Assembly: GCA_030834695.1 (NCBI GenBank)
Contig: JAUQXK010000077.1
Coordinates: forward strand, 1 to 54,673
Source of the DNA: Desulfobacterales bacterium
Lineage (GTDB): Bacteria > Desulfobacterota > Desulfobacteria > Desulfobacterales > SpSt-501
DNA length: 54,673 bases
Reading direction: 5' to 3'
The notes under the pieces are model-generated. The model saw only the letters and a program-made list of their open reading frames with translations, did not search any database and had not been told where the DNA came from. Below, one piece after another: positions 35,633-45,300 of the stretch; the first letter of the stretch is position 1, and each line of letters begins with the position of its first letter. The translations under genes and the position numbers were made by a program.

Positions 35633-36862
35633 ATGAACCGTCGTTTTGCTTTTTTGATCGCGCTGTTTCTGGTATTTGGGTTCGCGCTGATGAGCACTGC
35701 TCAAGCCGCTCCGCCGAAGGATCCGCTGGGGGTCGTCACCGTTAAAAAAGGCCAGCCCGTCCACATCGCCTACTGGATGGTGGTAGCCGGAGCGGATGCA
35801 TCGCTCGGCACGGACACCAAACGCGGCGTCGAAATTGCCATTCAGGATAAAGGCGGCAAACTGCTGGGCTTTCCCATTAAGCTGAGCGGCCAGGACACCG
35901 GCTGCAACGCCGAGGGCGGCCAGGCGGCAGCGACCAAGCTGGCCTCCGATCCGAGCATCGTTGCGGCCATCGGCTCCAACTGCTCGAGCGAGGCGCGGCC
36001 CGGCGTCCCTATCCTGTGGAAGGCGGGCATCGCCACCGTTTCGCCCTCGAATACGGCTCCGATCCTGACCGATCCGAAGCGCGGGCCTGAATACGATGGC
36101 TACCTGCGCACGGCCCACAACGACAAGGTCCAGGGTGCCGTCGCCGCCGAATTTGCCTTCAAGAAGCTTGGGGCCAAGAAGGCCGCCACGATCCACGACG
36201 GCAGCCCCTACGCCGACGGTCTGCAGGCGGTATTTGCCGAGACCTTCAAGAAGCTCGGCGGCACCATCACCGCCCAGGAGGCCGTGGCCCCGACCGACAC
36301 CGACATGCGGCCGGTGCTGACCAAGATCGCCACCGGCCAGCCCGAATTCATCTACTATCCGATCTTCATTGCCGCCGCGGGTCACATCACCCGTCAGGCC
36401 AAGGAAGTCGCCGGACTGGAAAAAGTCGCCCTGATGAGCGCCGACGGCTCCTTCTCCCCGGATTTCTATAAGGCGGCCGGCGAGACGGCCATCGGCATGT
36501 ACCACTCCAGCCCGGATTTCTCGGCTTTCGGCGCGGGCTACAAGGACTTCCTGGCAAAGCACCAGAAGAAGTACGGCGAAAAACCCATTGCTCCCTTCCA
36601 TGCCCACGGCTATGACGCCGCCATGATGGTTTTCGCCGCCATCGAGAAAGTCGCCGTGAAGGATGGCGACAACCTGTATATCGGCCGCAAGGCACTGCGG
36701 GATGCGCTCTATGCCACCAAAGGCATGAAGGGTCTCACCGGCACCGTCAGCTGCAACGAGTATGGGGACTGCGCCGACCCGCGCATCGCGGTCTATCAAC
36801 AGACCGCCGAGAACATCAAGAAATTGCAGAACCCTGAGACTCCGTTCTGGAAGCCCTACTAA
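35633..36862 (+). CDS. ABC transporter substrate-binding protein (LivK type)
   Basis: The protein has 409 residues from the ATG at 35633, which follows AAAGGAGG. A signal peptide ends near MSTAQAA. The type I binding fold shows VAGADASLGTDTKRGVEIAI, GSNCSSEARPGV and GYDAAMMVFAAIEKV. It is periplasmic and captures the substrate for the permeases encoded downstream. Four Cys residues (GCNAEG, SNCSSE, SCNEYGDC) could form disulfides. It differs clearly from the binding protein at 24480, so the two clusters probably import different compounds. Confidence 0.92.
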   Translation: MNRRFAFLIALFLVFGFALMSTAQAAPPKDPLGVVTVKKGQPVHIAYWMVVAGADASLGTDTKRGVEIAIQDKGGKLLGFPIKLSGQDTGCNAEGGQAAATKLASDPSIVAAIGSNCSSEARPGVPILWKAGIATVSPSNTAPILTDPKRGPEYDGYLRTAHNDKVQGAVAAEFAFKKLGAKKAATIHDGSPYADGLQAVFAETFKKLGGTITAQEAVAPTDTDMRPVLTKIATGQPEFIYYPIFIAAAGHITRQAKEVAGLEKVALMSADGSFSPDFYKAAGETAIGMYHSSPDFSAFGAGYKDFLAKHQKKYGEKPIAPFHAHGYDAAMMVFAAIEKVAVKDGDNLYIGRKALRDALYATKGMKGLTGTVSCNEYGDCADPRIAVYQQTAENIKKLQNPETPFWKPY

Positions 36863-36877
36863 CCCCTTGTCCCACCT

Positions 36878-36908
36878 CGCGCCCCCTCCCCCCCGGGAAG
36901 GGGGCGCG
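36878..36908 (+). terminator. Strong GC hairpin after the binding-protein gene
   Basis: CGCGCCCCCT and AGGGGGCGCG form a perfect 10-bp stem 15 bases after the stop. No U-tract follows. Such hairpins commonly protect or partly end the binding-protein mRNA so that it exceeds permease mRNA; that role is inferred here. Confidence 0.6.
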
Positions 36909-36919
36909 AACCTCGTATT

Positions 36920-36960
36920 GACAAGAGCCGGGTGCCGGATGTAGGGTGCTCGGCTCTTTA
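36920..36960. repeat. Heptad-periodic intergenic hairpin (9)
   Basis: AAGAGCCG and CGGCTCTT form an 8-bp stem. The loop reads AGCCGGG TGCCGGA TGTAGGG TGCTCGG, a 7-bp period. It lies in the same gap as the strong GC hairpin, before the LivH gene. Confidence 0.55.
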
Positions 36961-37046
36961 TGCAGGCCGAGGCCCGTCGTTTTCACGAGACTCGCCGGGC
37001 ACGCCCCTCCCAGGGAGGGGGAAAGCCACCGGAAGGATGTTATCCC

Positions 37047-38108
37047 ATGCTGCAACGCTTGAGAGAGCGAACATCGGCCACCGACGTCATCATGTGGCTG
37101 ATCGGCGCCGCGCTGATGACCCTGATCGTTTGGGGCTCGACCGCCACCCTGATCAAGGGCACCTATTCCGCCCGCCATTGGATTGATTTCGTCATCTTCG
37201 GCCTGGCCCAGGGCAGCATCTACGCCCTCATCGCCATGGGTTACACCATGGTGTACGGCGTGCTGCGCATGATCAACTTCGCCCACAGCGAGGTGTTCAT
37301 GAGCGGGCCCTATACGGCCTATTACTTCGCCGCCTATTTTTATCAAAGCGGGCTGCTGGAGTCCCATCCGGTCATTAGCCTCATCCTGGTTTTCCTGGTG
37401 TCCATGGCGACGTCGACCCTTATCGCTTTTCTCCTCGAGCGGATCGCCTACCGCCCCCTGAGAACGGCGCCCCGTCTGGTTCCCCTGATCACCGCCATCG
37501 GCGCGTCTTTTTTCCTTCAATACATGTTCCGCGGATTCTTCGGCTCAGGGTTCCAGGCCTATCCGGTCATCAAGGCTCTGGAGGGTCAGTGGCTGGTCGG
37601 ACCGATGCGCATCCTCAAGTTTCAGGCGCTGGTCATCGCGGCGGCGGCACTCCTGATGGTCGCCCTCTACCAGTTCGTCCAGCGCACTCGAATCGGCAGA
37701 GCCATCCGCTCGGTTTCAGAGGACAAGGATGCCTCCGCCCTGATGGGAATCGACGTGGACCGAATGATCTCCATGACGTTCATCATCGGTGGCGCCGCCG
37801 CCGGCGCCGCCGGAGTGCTGTATGCGATCATGTTCAAACAAGTGCATTTCTTCATGGGCTTCATCCCCGGCATAAAGGCCTTCACCGCCGCCGTGCTCGG
37901 AGGGATCGGCAACATCCCGGGAGCCATGCTGGGAGGGATCTTCCTCGGTCTGGTTGAATCCGTCGGCCCCAGCCTCTTCTTGGACGGGCTGGGAATTGTC
38001 GCCCCCTACCAGTTGAAGGACGCCATCGCCTTCACCATGCTGGTGCTGGTGCTGATTTTCCGTCCGACGGGAATTTTAGGCGAACGTCTGGCTGTGAAAA
38101 AGGCTTGA
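37047..38108 (+). CDS. livH: ABC transporter permease (LivH type)
   Basis: The protein has 353 residues from the ATG at 37047, which follows GGAAGGAT. It is somewhat longer than usual because of an N-terminal extra membrane segment (IMWLIGAALMTLIVWGSTAT). Motifs are GSIYALIAMGYTMVYGVLRMINFAHSE, the coupling region RIGRAIRSVSEDKDASALMG and AVLGGIGNIPGAMLGG. Together with LivM it forms the inner-membrane pore. Confidence 0.92.
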   Translation: MLQRLRERTSATDVIMWLIGAALMTLIVWGSTATLIKGTYSARHWIDFVIFGLAQGSIYALIAMGYTMVYGVLRMINFAHSEVFMSGPYTAYYFAAYFYQSGLLESHPVISLILVFLVSMATSTLIAFLLERIAYRPLRTAPRLVPLITAIGASFFLQYMFRGFFGSGFQAYPVIKALEGQWLVGPMRILKFQALVIAAAALLMVALYQFVQRTRIGRAIRSVSEDKDASALMGIDVDRMISMTFIIGGAAAGAAGVLYAIMFKQVHFFMGFIPGIKAFTAAVLGGIGNIPGAMLGGIFLGLVESVGPSLFLDGLGIVAPYQLKDAIAFTMLVLVLIFRPTGILGERLAVKKA

Positions 38109-38130
38109 TGACAGGGGAAAGGATGGACGC

Positions 38131-39780
38131 ATGAGTCCAGCGCAAACACAAAGACTTCCCGGATTCCGGATGGGCCTGATCGGGGGGGTGTCACTGGTCA
38201 TTCTGGCCCTGGTCGGGATCGTCGAGGCTTTCAACGAACGCCAGATCATCGCCGATGTTATTTCGATGGGGCATACGTTGCTGCTGCTCACGGCGGTTTT
38301 CGTCGCCTATCTCACGGCAGCCAGGTCCCGAGACCTCGGAGCCGGCCGCTCGCTCGGCAATGTCCTCCTGGCGGGCCTGATCATGACCGGGATGCTCGCT
38401 GCACTCGTTCTGATCGGCCAGGCGCTCAACCTCCGGCAGGTGTTCATCAACGCCTCACCGACTCTTTACCAGATGTTGATTTTCCATCAGGAGAGCTTGG
38501 GGGTGGGAATCCTGCTGCTGCTGGGTTCGGGCCTGCTGATGGGCTTTTTGACCTCGCTCCTGCATTCCGCGCCCGTACCGTTGCGCCGGGTGCTCATCAT
38601 CGTGCTCATCAGCCTGGTCATCGGGGCGTTGCTTCAGGACCTGCTGCAGCCCATTTTCGGTCTCTGGGATCCCTTAACGACGATCGGCGAATGGGTTTTC
38701 GAAACGAGCGGCCTGAGCGTCCACGGAGCGATAACCCTGGCTGTCTTGGTTGCGGCCTTCGCCGCTCTCTGGGACCGGTATTCCCAAACGGTGCGCACGC
38801 AGATCCGCAGCCTGCCGTCGGAACGCCAGCGCAATCTGAAATGGGGGTCGATCATCGTTGGTCTTCTGGTGCTGCTGGTGCTGCCGAATCTCCTCGGGAT
38901 TTTTCTGAGCGAGGTGCTGACCATCATCGGCCTCTATGTGCTGCTGGGATTGGGGCTGAATATCGTCGTGGGCTTCGCCGGGCTGCTGGATCTGGGGTAC
39001 GTGGCCTTTTTTGCCATCGGCTCATACACGGTCGCCATTCTGACCTCTCCGGAGATCGGTTCGTATCAGATCGGATTCTGGCAGGCGCTTCCGGTGGCGA
39101 TCGTCTTCGGGACCCTGGCGGGCGCCCTCCTGGGCATCCCGGTGCTCAAAATGCGCGGCGACTATCTGGCGATCACCACCTTGGGTTTCGGCGAAATCAT
39201 CCGCATTCTGGTTCTGTCCGACGTCCTGCGTCCCTGGCTGGGGGGCGCTCAGGGCATTGCGCGCATCCCCAAAGCGTCGCTCTTCGGCTTTGAGTTTTCA
39301 GGCCCGCAGGAGATCTACTACCTGCTCATCGCCGGCTGCTTTCTCGTGGGATTCGTCTCCTGGCGGCTGCGGGATTCGCGCCTCGGACGAGCCTGGATGG
39401 CCATGCGCGAGGACGAGGACGTCGCCCAGGCCATGGGCATCAATCTCGTGAGCACCAAACTGCTGGCGTTTGCCACCGGCGCCGGCTTCTCGGCGCTGAG
39501 CGGGGCGATCTTCGCCACCAAACTCGGCTCGGTCTATCCCCACAGCTTCAATGTGATGATTTCCATTAACATTCTCTGCCTGATCATCGTCGGCGGAATG
39601 GGAAGCATGCCCGGCGTCATCGTCGGCGCCATCGCGCTGGTCGGAATGCCCGAGCTGCTGCGGGAGTTCGCCGAATACCGGCTGCTGATCTACGGTGCAG
39701 CCTTGGTGGCCATGATGCTGCTCAGACCGGAAGGCTTGTGGCCCGAGGCCATGCGCAAGCGTGAGCTGCACGAGGGATGA
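38131..39780 (+). CDS. livM: ABC transporter permease (LivM type) with long N-terminal membrane extension
   Basis: The protein has 549 residues, against roughly 300-420 for most LivM proteins. The C-terminal half is a normal LivM: GLNIVVGFAGLLDLGYVAFF, KMRGDYLAITTLGFGEIIRI, RLGRAWMAMREDEDVAQAMG and GGMGSMPGVIVGA. The first 250 residues add about six hydrophobic segments with no homology I can see to LivH or LivM. The extension is in frame with no break, so it is part of the protein. It begins 22 bases after livH. Confidence 0.9.
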   Translation: MSPAQTQRLPGFRMGLIGGVSLVILALVGIVEAFNERQIIADVISMGHTLLLLTAVFVAYLTAARSRDLGAGRSLGNVLLAGLIMTGMLAALVLIGQALNLRQVFINASPTLYQMLIFHQESLGVGILLLLGSGLLMGFLTSLLHSAPVPLRRVLIIVLISLVIGALLQDLLQPIFGLWDPLTTIGEWVFETSGLSVHGAITLAVLVAAFAALWDRYSQTVRTQIRSLPSERQRNLKWGSIIVGLLVLLVLPNLLGIFLSEVLTIIGLYVLLGLGLNIVVGFAGLLDLGYVAFFAIGSYTVAILTSPEIGSYQIGFWQALPVAIVFGTLAGALLGIPVLKMRGDYLAITTLGFGEIIRILVLSDVLRPWLGGAQGIARIPKASLFGFEFSGPQEIYYLLIAGCFLVGFVSWRLRDSRLGRAWMAMREDEDVAQAMGINLVSTKLLAFATGAGFSALSGAIFATKLGSVYPHSFNVMISINILCLIIVGGMGSMPGVIVGAIALVGMPELLREFAEYRLLIYGAALVAMMLLRPEGLWPEAMRKRELHEG

Positions 39781-39840
39781 AATCGAGGCGACCGACCGGA
39801 AGCGGCACCGGCGGCCGCATCCCGCAGATAGGAGAAGGAC

Positions 39841-40632
39841 ATGGCGGTAGTCACGATCAAGAAACTGGTTAAGCAGTTCGGCGGGCTGGTAGCCATCGAC
39901 AATCTCGACGTCGAGGTGCAGGAACTAAGCATCCACAGCATCATCGGTCCGAACGGCGCCGGCAAGACCACCGTGTTCAACTGCATCACGGGCTTCTATC
40001 GGCCGGAGGGCGGCGACATCCGGCTGGACGACCATTCCATGGTGGGGCTGCTGCCCGACCAGATCGTCCAGCGCGGGATCGCCCGCACCTACCAGAACAT
40101 CCGTCTGTTTCCCAACCTGACCGCCCTGGAGAACATCCTCGTCGGGATGCACAGTCACCTGAAGACCGGCTATTTCGGGATCGTGCTGAGCCTGCCGGCC
40201 ACCCGCCGTGAAGAAAAGGATGCCAGCGCGGAAGCCGTCAAACTGCTCAATTTCGTCAATCTGGGCGGCAAGGGCGATCTGCTGGCCAAGAACCTTCCTT
40301 ACGGCGATCAGCGCCGACTCGAAATCGGACGGGCGCTGGCCACCCGGCCCAAGGTTCTGCTGCTGGACGAACCGGCGGCCGGCATGAACCCCAAAGAGTC
40401 TCAGGACCTGATGGATTTCATCCGCCACCTGCGCGATAAAATCGGGATCACCATCATCCTGATCGAGCACCAGATGCGGGTGGTCATGGGCATTTCCGAA
40501 AAGGTGACGGTGCTCGACTACGGGAAGAAGATCGCCGAGGGAACCCCGGCCGATGTGCAGAGCAACCCGCAGGTCATCGAGGCCTATCTGGGTCGAGGCA
40601 GCTCCGTGCAGCAGACCTCCGCCGCATCTTAA
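39841..40632 (+). CDS. livG: ABC transporter ATPase (LivG type)
   Basis: The protein has 263 residues, with GGAGAAGG before the ATG. Walker A is GPNGAGKTT, Walker B VLLLDEPAAGMNP and the switch His is in ILIEHQMRVVMG. The region IARTYQNIRLFPNLTALENI is typical of LivG. The MITE-like element starts directly after its stop codon and separates it from the LivF gene. Confidence 0.93.
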   Translation: MAVVTIKKLVKQFGGLVAIDNLDVEVQELSIHSIIGPNGAGKTTVFNCITGFYRPEGGDIRLDDHSMVGLLPDQIVQRGIARTYQNIRLFPNLTALENILVGMHSHLKTGYFGIVLSLPATRREEKDASAEAVKLLNFVNLGGKGDLLAKNLPYGDQRRLEIGRALATRPKVLLLDEPAAGMNPKESQDLMDFIRHLRDKIGITIILIEHQMRVVMGISEKVTVLDYGKKIAEGTPADVQSNPQVIEAYLGRGSSVQQTSAAS

Positions 40633-40757
40633 TTAAGGGTCTCATAATTGTCTTTACGTCGTCATTCCGGCATGCTGCTAGCCGGAATCCAGTGAATTCA
40701 ACCCGTTCTGGATGCCGGATCACGTCCGGCATGACGGTACTATTTCGAGACGATTAA
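40633..40757 (-). repeat. MITE-like element, copy 2
   Basis: This 125-bp element is the reverse complement of the one at 208-383, sharing TTAAGGGTCTCATAATTGTC at one end and GTACTATTTCGAGACGATTAA at the other. It lies between livG and livF of one transporter operon, starting one base after the livG stop. Its inner arms GTCATTCCGGC and GCCGGAATCC could form hairpins in the mRNA. Confidence 0.7.
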
Positions 40758-40852
40758 TAAATCACGCCGAACGGAGCCGCTCGGCGCCATTCCGAGGATA
40801 TGACAGGCGCCGAGGCTGGCCGAAGCCGACTTGCGAAGAAGGAAGATCCGCC

Positions 40853-41566
40853 ATGCCAATGCTTGAGGTTGAAAACATAAATACCTATTACGGCCAGATC
40901 CATGCCCTGCGGGACGTGTCGATCACCGTTGACCAGGGCGAGATCGTCACCATCATCGGCGCCAACGGCGCCGGCAAGAGCACCATGCTCAAGACCACCA
41001 GCGGGCTGCTCAAGCCGCGCAGCGGTTGCATCCGGCTGGAGGGTGAAGACCTGACCATGCTGCGCCCCCACCAGGTCGTCACCCGGGGGGTGATTCAAGT
41101 ACCCGAGGGACGCCGCATTTTCGGCCAGCTCACCGTCACCGAAAACCTCGACATGGGAGCCTTCACCTGCCCCGACAAACAAAAGAACAGGGATAACATC
41201 GAACGCGTCTTCCAGATGTTTCCCCGGCTCAAGGAACGCAGCAAACAGGTGGCGGGTACCTTGAGCGGGGGCGAACAGCAGATGCTGGCGATGGGCCGGG
41301 CGCTGATGTCCAACCCCAAGGTGCTCCTCCTGGACGAGCCGTCCATGGGCCTTGCGCCGGTGCTGGTGGACGGCATCTTCGACACCATCCGCAAGCTGCA
41401 TGCCGCAGGAACCACCATCCTTCTGGTCGAGCAGAACGCGCGCATGGCCCTGCAGGTCGCCAGCCGCGGCTACGTGCTGCAGTCCGGCGCCATCATCTTC
41501 AGCGATTCGGCCGCCAGCCTGGCCGACAATGAAATGGTGCGCAAGGCATACCTGGGGGAACACTAA
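40853..41566 (+). CDS. livF: ABC transporter ATPase (LivF type)
   Basis: The protein has 237 residues from the ATG at 40853, which follows AAGGAAGATCC; the longer frame begins inside the repeat. Walker A is GANGAGKST, signature SGGEQQML, Walker B VLLLDEPSMGLAP and the switch position is Gln in LLVEQNARM. It completes the second five-gene transporter. The gap before it, unusual for a liv operon, is filled by the MITE-like element. Confidence 0.93.
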   Translation: MPMLEVENINTYYGQIHALRDVSITVDQGEIVTIIGANGAGKSTMLKTTSGLLKPRSGCIRLEGEDLTMLRPHQVVTRGVIQVPEGRRIFGQLTVTENLDMGAFTCPDKQKNRDNIERVFQMFPRLKERSKQVAGTLSGGEQQMLAMGRALMSNPKVLLLDEPSMGLAPVLVDGIFDTIRKLHAAGTTILLVEQNARMALQVASRGYVLQSGAIIFSDSAASLADNEMVRKAYLGEH

Positions 41567-41620
41567 CCGGCAGCTCGCTCTCGCGGCTTTCGTTAAAGCA
41601 ATGTCATCGGTGCGTCGCTT

Positions 41621-42238
41621 ATGGACTCTGGTCTCTTCCTTCGCGGTCTCATCATCGGTTTTTCCATCGCTGCACCGGTCGGCCCGATCGGCATCCTCTG
41701 CATCCGCCGCACCCTTTCCCAGGGCCGGGCCTCCGGTTTTCTCTCGGGCCTCGGGGCGGCTACGGCCGATGCGCTCTACGGCTGTGTGGCCGGTTTCGGA
41801 CTCACGGTCGTCTCCGGCTTTCTGGTCGGCCAACGCTTCTGGATCCAGTTGGTCGGTGGGGTTTTTCTCCTGGCCCTGGGGGTCAAAACCCTCCGGTCGG
41901 TTCCGGCCGAGCGCGCGGCGGCCGCCTCCGGCACGGGGCTCGCCGCCAGCTACGTGTCCACTCTTTTCCTGACACTCACCAACCCCATGACCATAATTTC
42001 CTTTGCCGGCATATTTGCCGCTCTCGGGGTCGCCGACACGGGTGGGGACTTGTCGGCGGCGGCCAGGCTGGTCCTGGGAGTGTTCGTCGGTTCGGCCGCC
42101 TGGTGGCTGCTCCTGAGCGGCGGGGTCGGCCTCCTGCGCGAGAAGCTCTCCGCAGGGGTGCTGTGCTGGACGAACCGGCTCTCGGGGGCCATCCTGCTGG
42201 CGTTCGGCGCCGTCGCCGTCTGGCAGGCGGCGACGTAG
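41621..42238 (+). CDS. LysE family transporter
   Basis: The protein has 205 residues with about six hydrophobic segments. The N-terminal signature APVGPIGILCIRRTLSQGRASG and the later TLTNPMTIISFAGIFA are typical of LysE/RhtB amino-acid exporters. Inner-membrane export of an amino acid is expected. It lies between the liv cluster and putA, and may balance internal amino-acid pools. The substrate is unknown. Confidence 0.87.
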   Translation: MDSGLFLRGLIIGFSIAAPVGPIGILCIRRTLSQGRASGFLSGLGAATADALYGCVAGFGLTVVSGFLVGQRFWIQLVGGVFLLALGVKTLRSVPAERAAAASGTGLAASYVSTLFLTLTNPMTIISFAGIFAALGVADTGGDLSAAARLVLGVFVGSAAWWLLLSGGVGLLREKLSAGVLCWTNRLSGAILLAFGAVAVWQAAT

Positions 42239-42345
42239 GAAGGCAAAGGGCGGAGAGCAGAGGGCATGGGGCGAAAGGAAAGGCCGCCGCCTTTTCTTCT
42301 TATCCGGAATCCAGCATCGAGTATCCGAGCGTTTCAACCGCGATT
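42238..42345. repeat. Heptad-periodic intergenic sequence (10)
   Basis: The gap before putA reads AAAGGGC GGAGAGC AGAGGGC ATGGGGC, then ATCCGGA ATCCAGC ATCGAGT ATCCGAG, two separate 7-bp-periodic stretches. The purine-rich first and pyrimidine-richer second half only loosely pair. Confidence 0.65.
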
Positions 42346-42361
42346 CCCACCCGGAGCGACC

Positions 42362-45300
42362 ATGGGTCCAGTGATGGATGACCGCATTATGGAAGAGGCC
42401 GTCTCCTTGGCCGAGGAGTGGCAGGACCGCGCCAACGCCCTGCTGGAACCCGGCGAAAAGCACCGCTACCGGCAACTGGCGCGGCTCGTCGCCGACCCAG
42501 CTGACAAAGCCGTCCTAACCGCCCTCATCGACCAGTGCTTTCGCTCCAGAAACCCGCAACGGGTGGCGGATCAGATGTACTACCTGCTGACGGCCCACGG
42601 CATCCCGCGTTTTTTCTCCTTTTCCGAAAAATTGCTGATTCACCTGTTCCTGCGCGTCGGCCGTTTCATTCCGAACCACACCGTGCCCCGCATCGTCGCC
42701 AAAATGCGCGCCGACAGCCGCCATGTCATCGTCTCCGGGGAGCGCGAACCGCTCGGCGCCTACCTTCAGCAGCGCCGGGATGAAGGACTGCGGGTCAACG
42801 TGAATCATCTGGGGGAGGAGGTCCTCGGCGAACAGGAATCCCTCGCCCACATGCGCACCTACCTCGCCGACCTGCGGGATCCGCGCATCGAAAGCATCGC
42901 CGTCAAGATCTCCACCATCTGCGCCCAGATCCACCCACTGCCCTTTGCGGAGACCGTCGAGCGCATATCCGAACGCCTGTCGATTCTCTACCGTGAAGCC
43001 GCGGCCCAGGCCTATACGCGCCCGGACGGCACCCGGATTCCCAAATCCGTCACCCTGGACATGGAGGCCTACCGGGACCTGACGCTCACGGCGTCCGCCT
43101 TCATGCACACTCTGGATCAGCCGGAGTTCAAAAATTTATTTGCCGGCATGGCGCTCCAGGCTTATCTGCCGGATTCCTTCGGTATGCTGCAGGAGATCAC
43201 CGCCTGGGCCCAACGTCGGATCGATGCCGGCGGCAGCCCGGTCAAGGTGCGCATTGTCAAAGGCGCGAACATGGAAATGGAACGGCTCGAATCTTCGCTC
43301 AGCGGATGGCCGCTCGCCCCTTACGACAACAAGCTCGATGTGGATGCCAACTGGAAGCGCATGATCTGCTACGGCCTCGAGCCGGACCACATCCGCGCTG
43401 TGCGGCTCGGTGTAGCCTCCCACAATCTTTTCGACGTCGCCTTTGCCTGCCAGCTGGCCCGCCGCAACCGGGTCACGGAATTTCTCGCCTTCGAGATGAT
43501 CGAAGGCATGGCAAACCATCTCCGCCGCGCCGTGCGTGAAACCGGGCTGGACCTGCTGGCCTATGCGCCGGTGGCCGAAGACCGGCATTTCATCAACGCC
43601 GTCGCCTACCTAATCCGACGCCTGGACGAAAACACCGGACCCCGGAATTTCCTGCGGCACCTGAACCGGCTGCAGACCGGAACGGACACCTGGAAAATGC
43701 TGGCGGACCATTTCAAGGCCTCGGTGCGGCGCATACCGGCCGCCGGACCCCGCTCCCACCGCACCCAGAATCGCCTCCAGGAGTCTTTCCCCGGCAGGCG
43801 CGGCACCTACCACCGGAGCGAATTTCGCAACGAACCGGACACGGACTGGTCGCTCGCCCCCAATCGAGCCTGGGCCGAGGCCATCCGCCGGCGCTGGATG
43901 AAGGCAGGGGGAGATAAACCCATCGACGTGCCGCTGGTGGTCGCCGGCCGGCAGATTGCGGCCGGGCGCAGGGTGCGCACGGCCTGCGACCCCAACCAGT
44001 TCCCGAGAGCGGTGGTGGTAGCGCGCGGCCGGCTGGCCAACCGAGAGGACGTCCAGCACGCCGTCGCTGCGGCCAGGGAAGACCCCGACGGATGGCGGAA
44101 GATGACGGCCGAGCGGCGCCAACGCATCCTGTCGGCAGCCGCCGATGAGATCCGCAAGGCGCGTGCGGACCTCGTCGGCGCGGCGGCCGCCACCACCGGC
44201 AAGCTCCTCACCGAGGCCGACCCGGAGGTGTCCGAAGCCGTGGACTTCGCCGAGTTTTATCCGCACGCCGCCCGGTCCTATTTCGAGATGCGCAACCTCC
44301 GCTGCCGGGGAAAAGGCGTCGGCGTAGTGGTCTCGCCCTGGAACTTCCCCATCGCCATCCCCTGCGGCGGCATCACGGCGGCCCTATCCGCGGGCAATAC
44401 CGTGATCTTCAAACCGTCGTCGGACGCGATTCTGGTCGGCTGGCTGCTCTGCCAATGCTTCTGGCGGGCGGGCGTGTCTCAAAACACCCTGCAGTTTCTG
44501 CCCTGCGAAGGCGGCCGGACCGGCGCCCGGCTCACCGGCCATCCGGACGTCGATTTCATCATCCTGACCGGCGGGACCGACACCGGGCGGCGCATCCTGA
44601 GAGACCGGCCGGATGCCGTGCTCGCCGCCGAAACCGGCGGAAAAAACGCGACGATCGTCACCGCCATGTCCGACCGCGAGCAGGCCGTCGGCAACGTCGT
44701 CTATTCAGCCTTCGGTAATTCCGGGCAGAAGTGCTCGGCCACCTCCCTGCTGATTCTGGAACGAGAAGTCTATGAGGACGAATCGTTCCGGCGGCAGCTG
44801 GCGGACGCGGCGGCAACCTTCAAGACCGGATCGGCCTGGGACTTCACCAGCCGGATGGGCCCGCTGGTGCGGCCTCCGAGCGGTCCGCTCAAGGAGGCGT
44901 TGACAAGCCTTGAGCCCGGGGAGTCCTGGGCGCTGGAGCCGCAGCGGCTTGCCGACCATCCCCAACTCTGGACGCCGGGAATCAAGTGGAATGTGCAAGC
45001 CGGCAGCGCGACGCACCGGACGGAATTCTTCGGCCCCGTCCTGGGAGTCCTGCGCGCGGAGAATCTGGAGCAGGCCGTGGCCCTGGCCAACCAGACCGGC
45101 TATGGCCTGACGGCCGGCCTGGAGAGCCTCGACCGCCGCGAGCAGGATTACTGGAAGGACCGCATCCGCGCCGGCAACCTCTACGTCAACCGCGGCACCA
45201 CCGGCGCCGTCGTCCTGCGCCAGCCCTTCGGCGGCATGGGCCAATCCGCCCTGGGGGCGGGCATCAAAGCCGGCGGCCCGCATTACGTCGCCCAGTTCTT

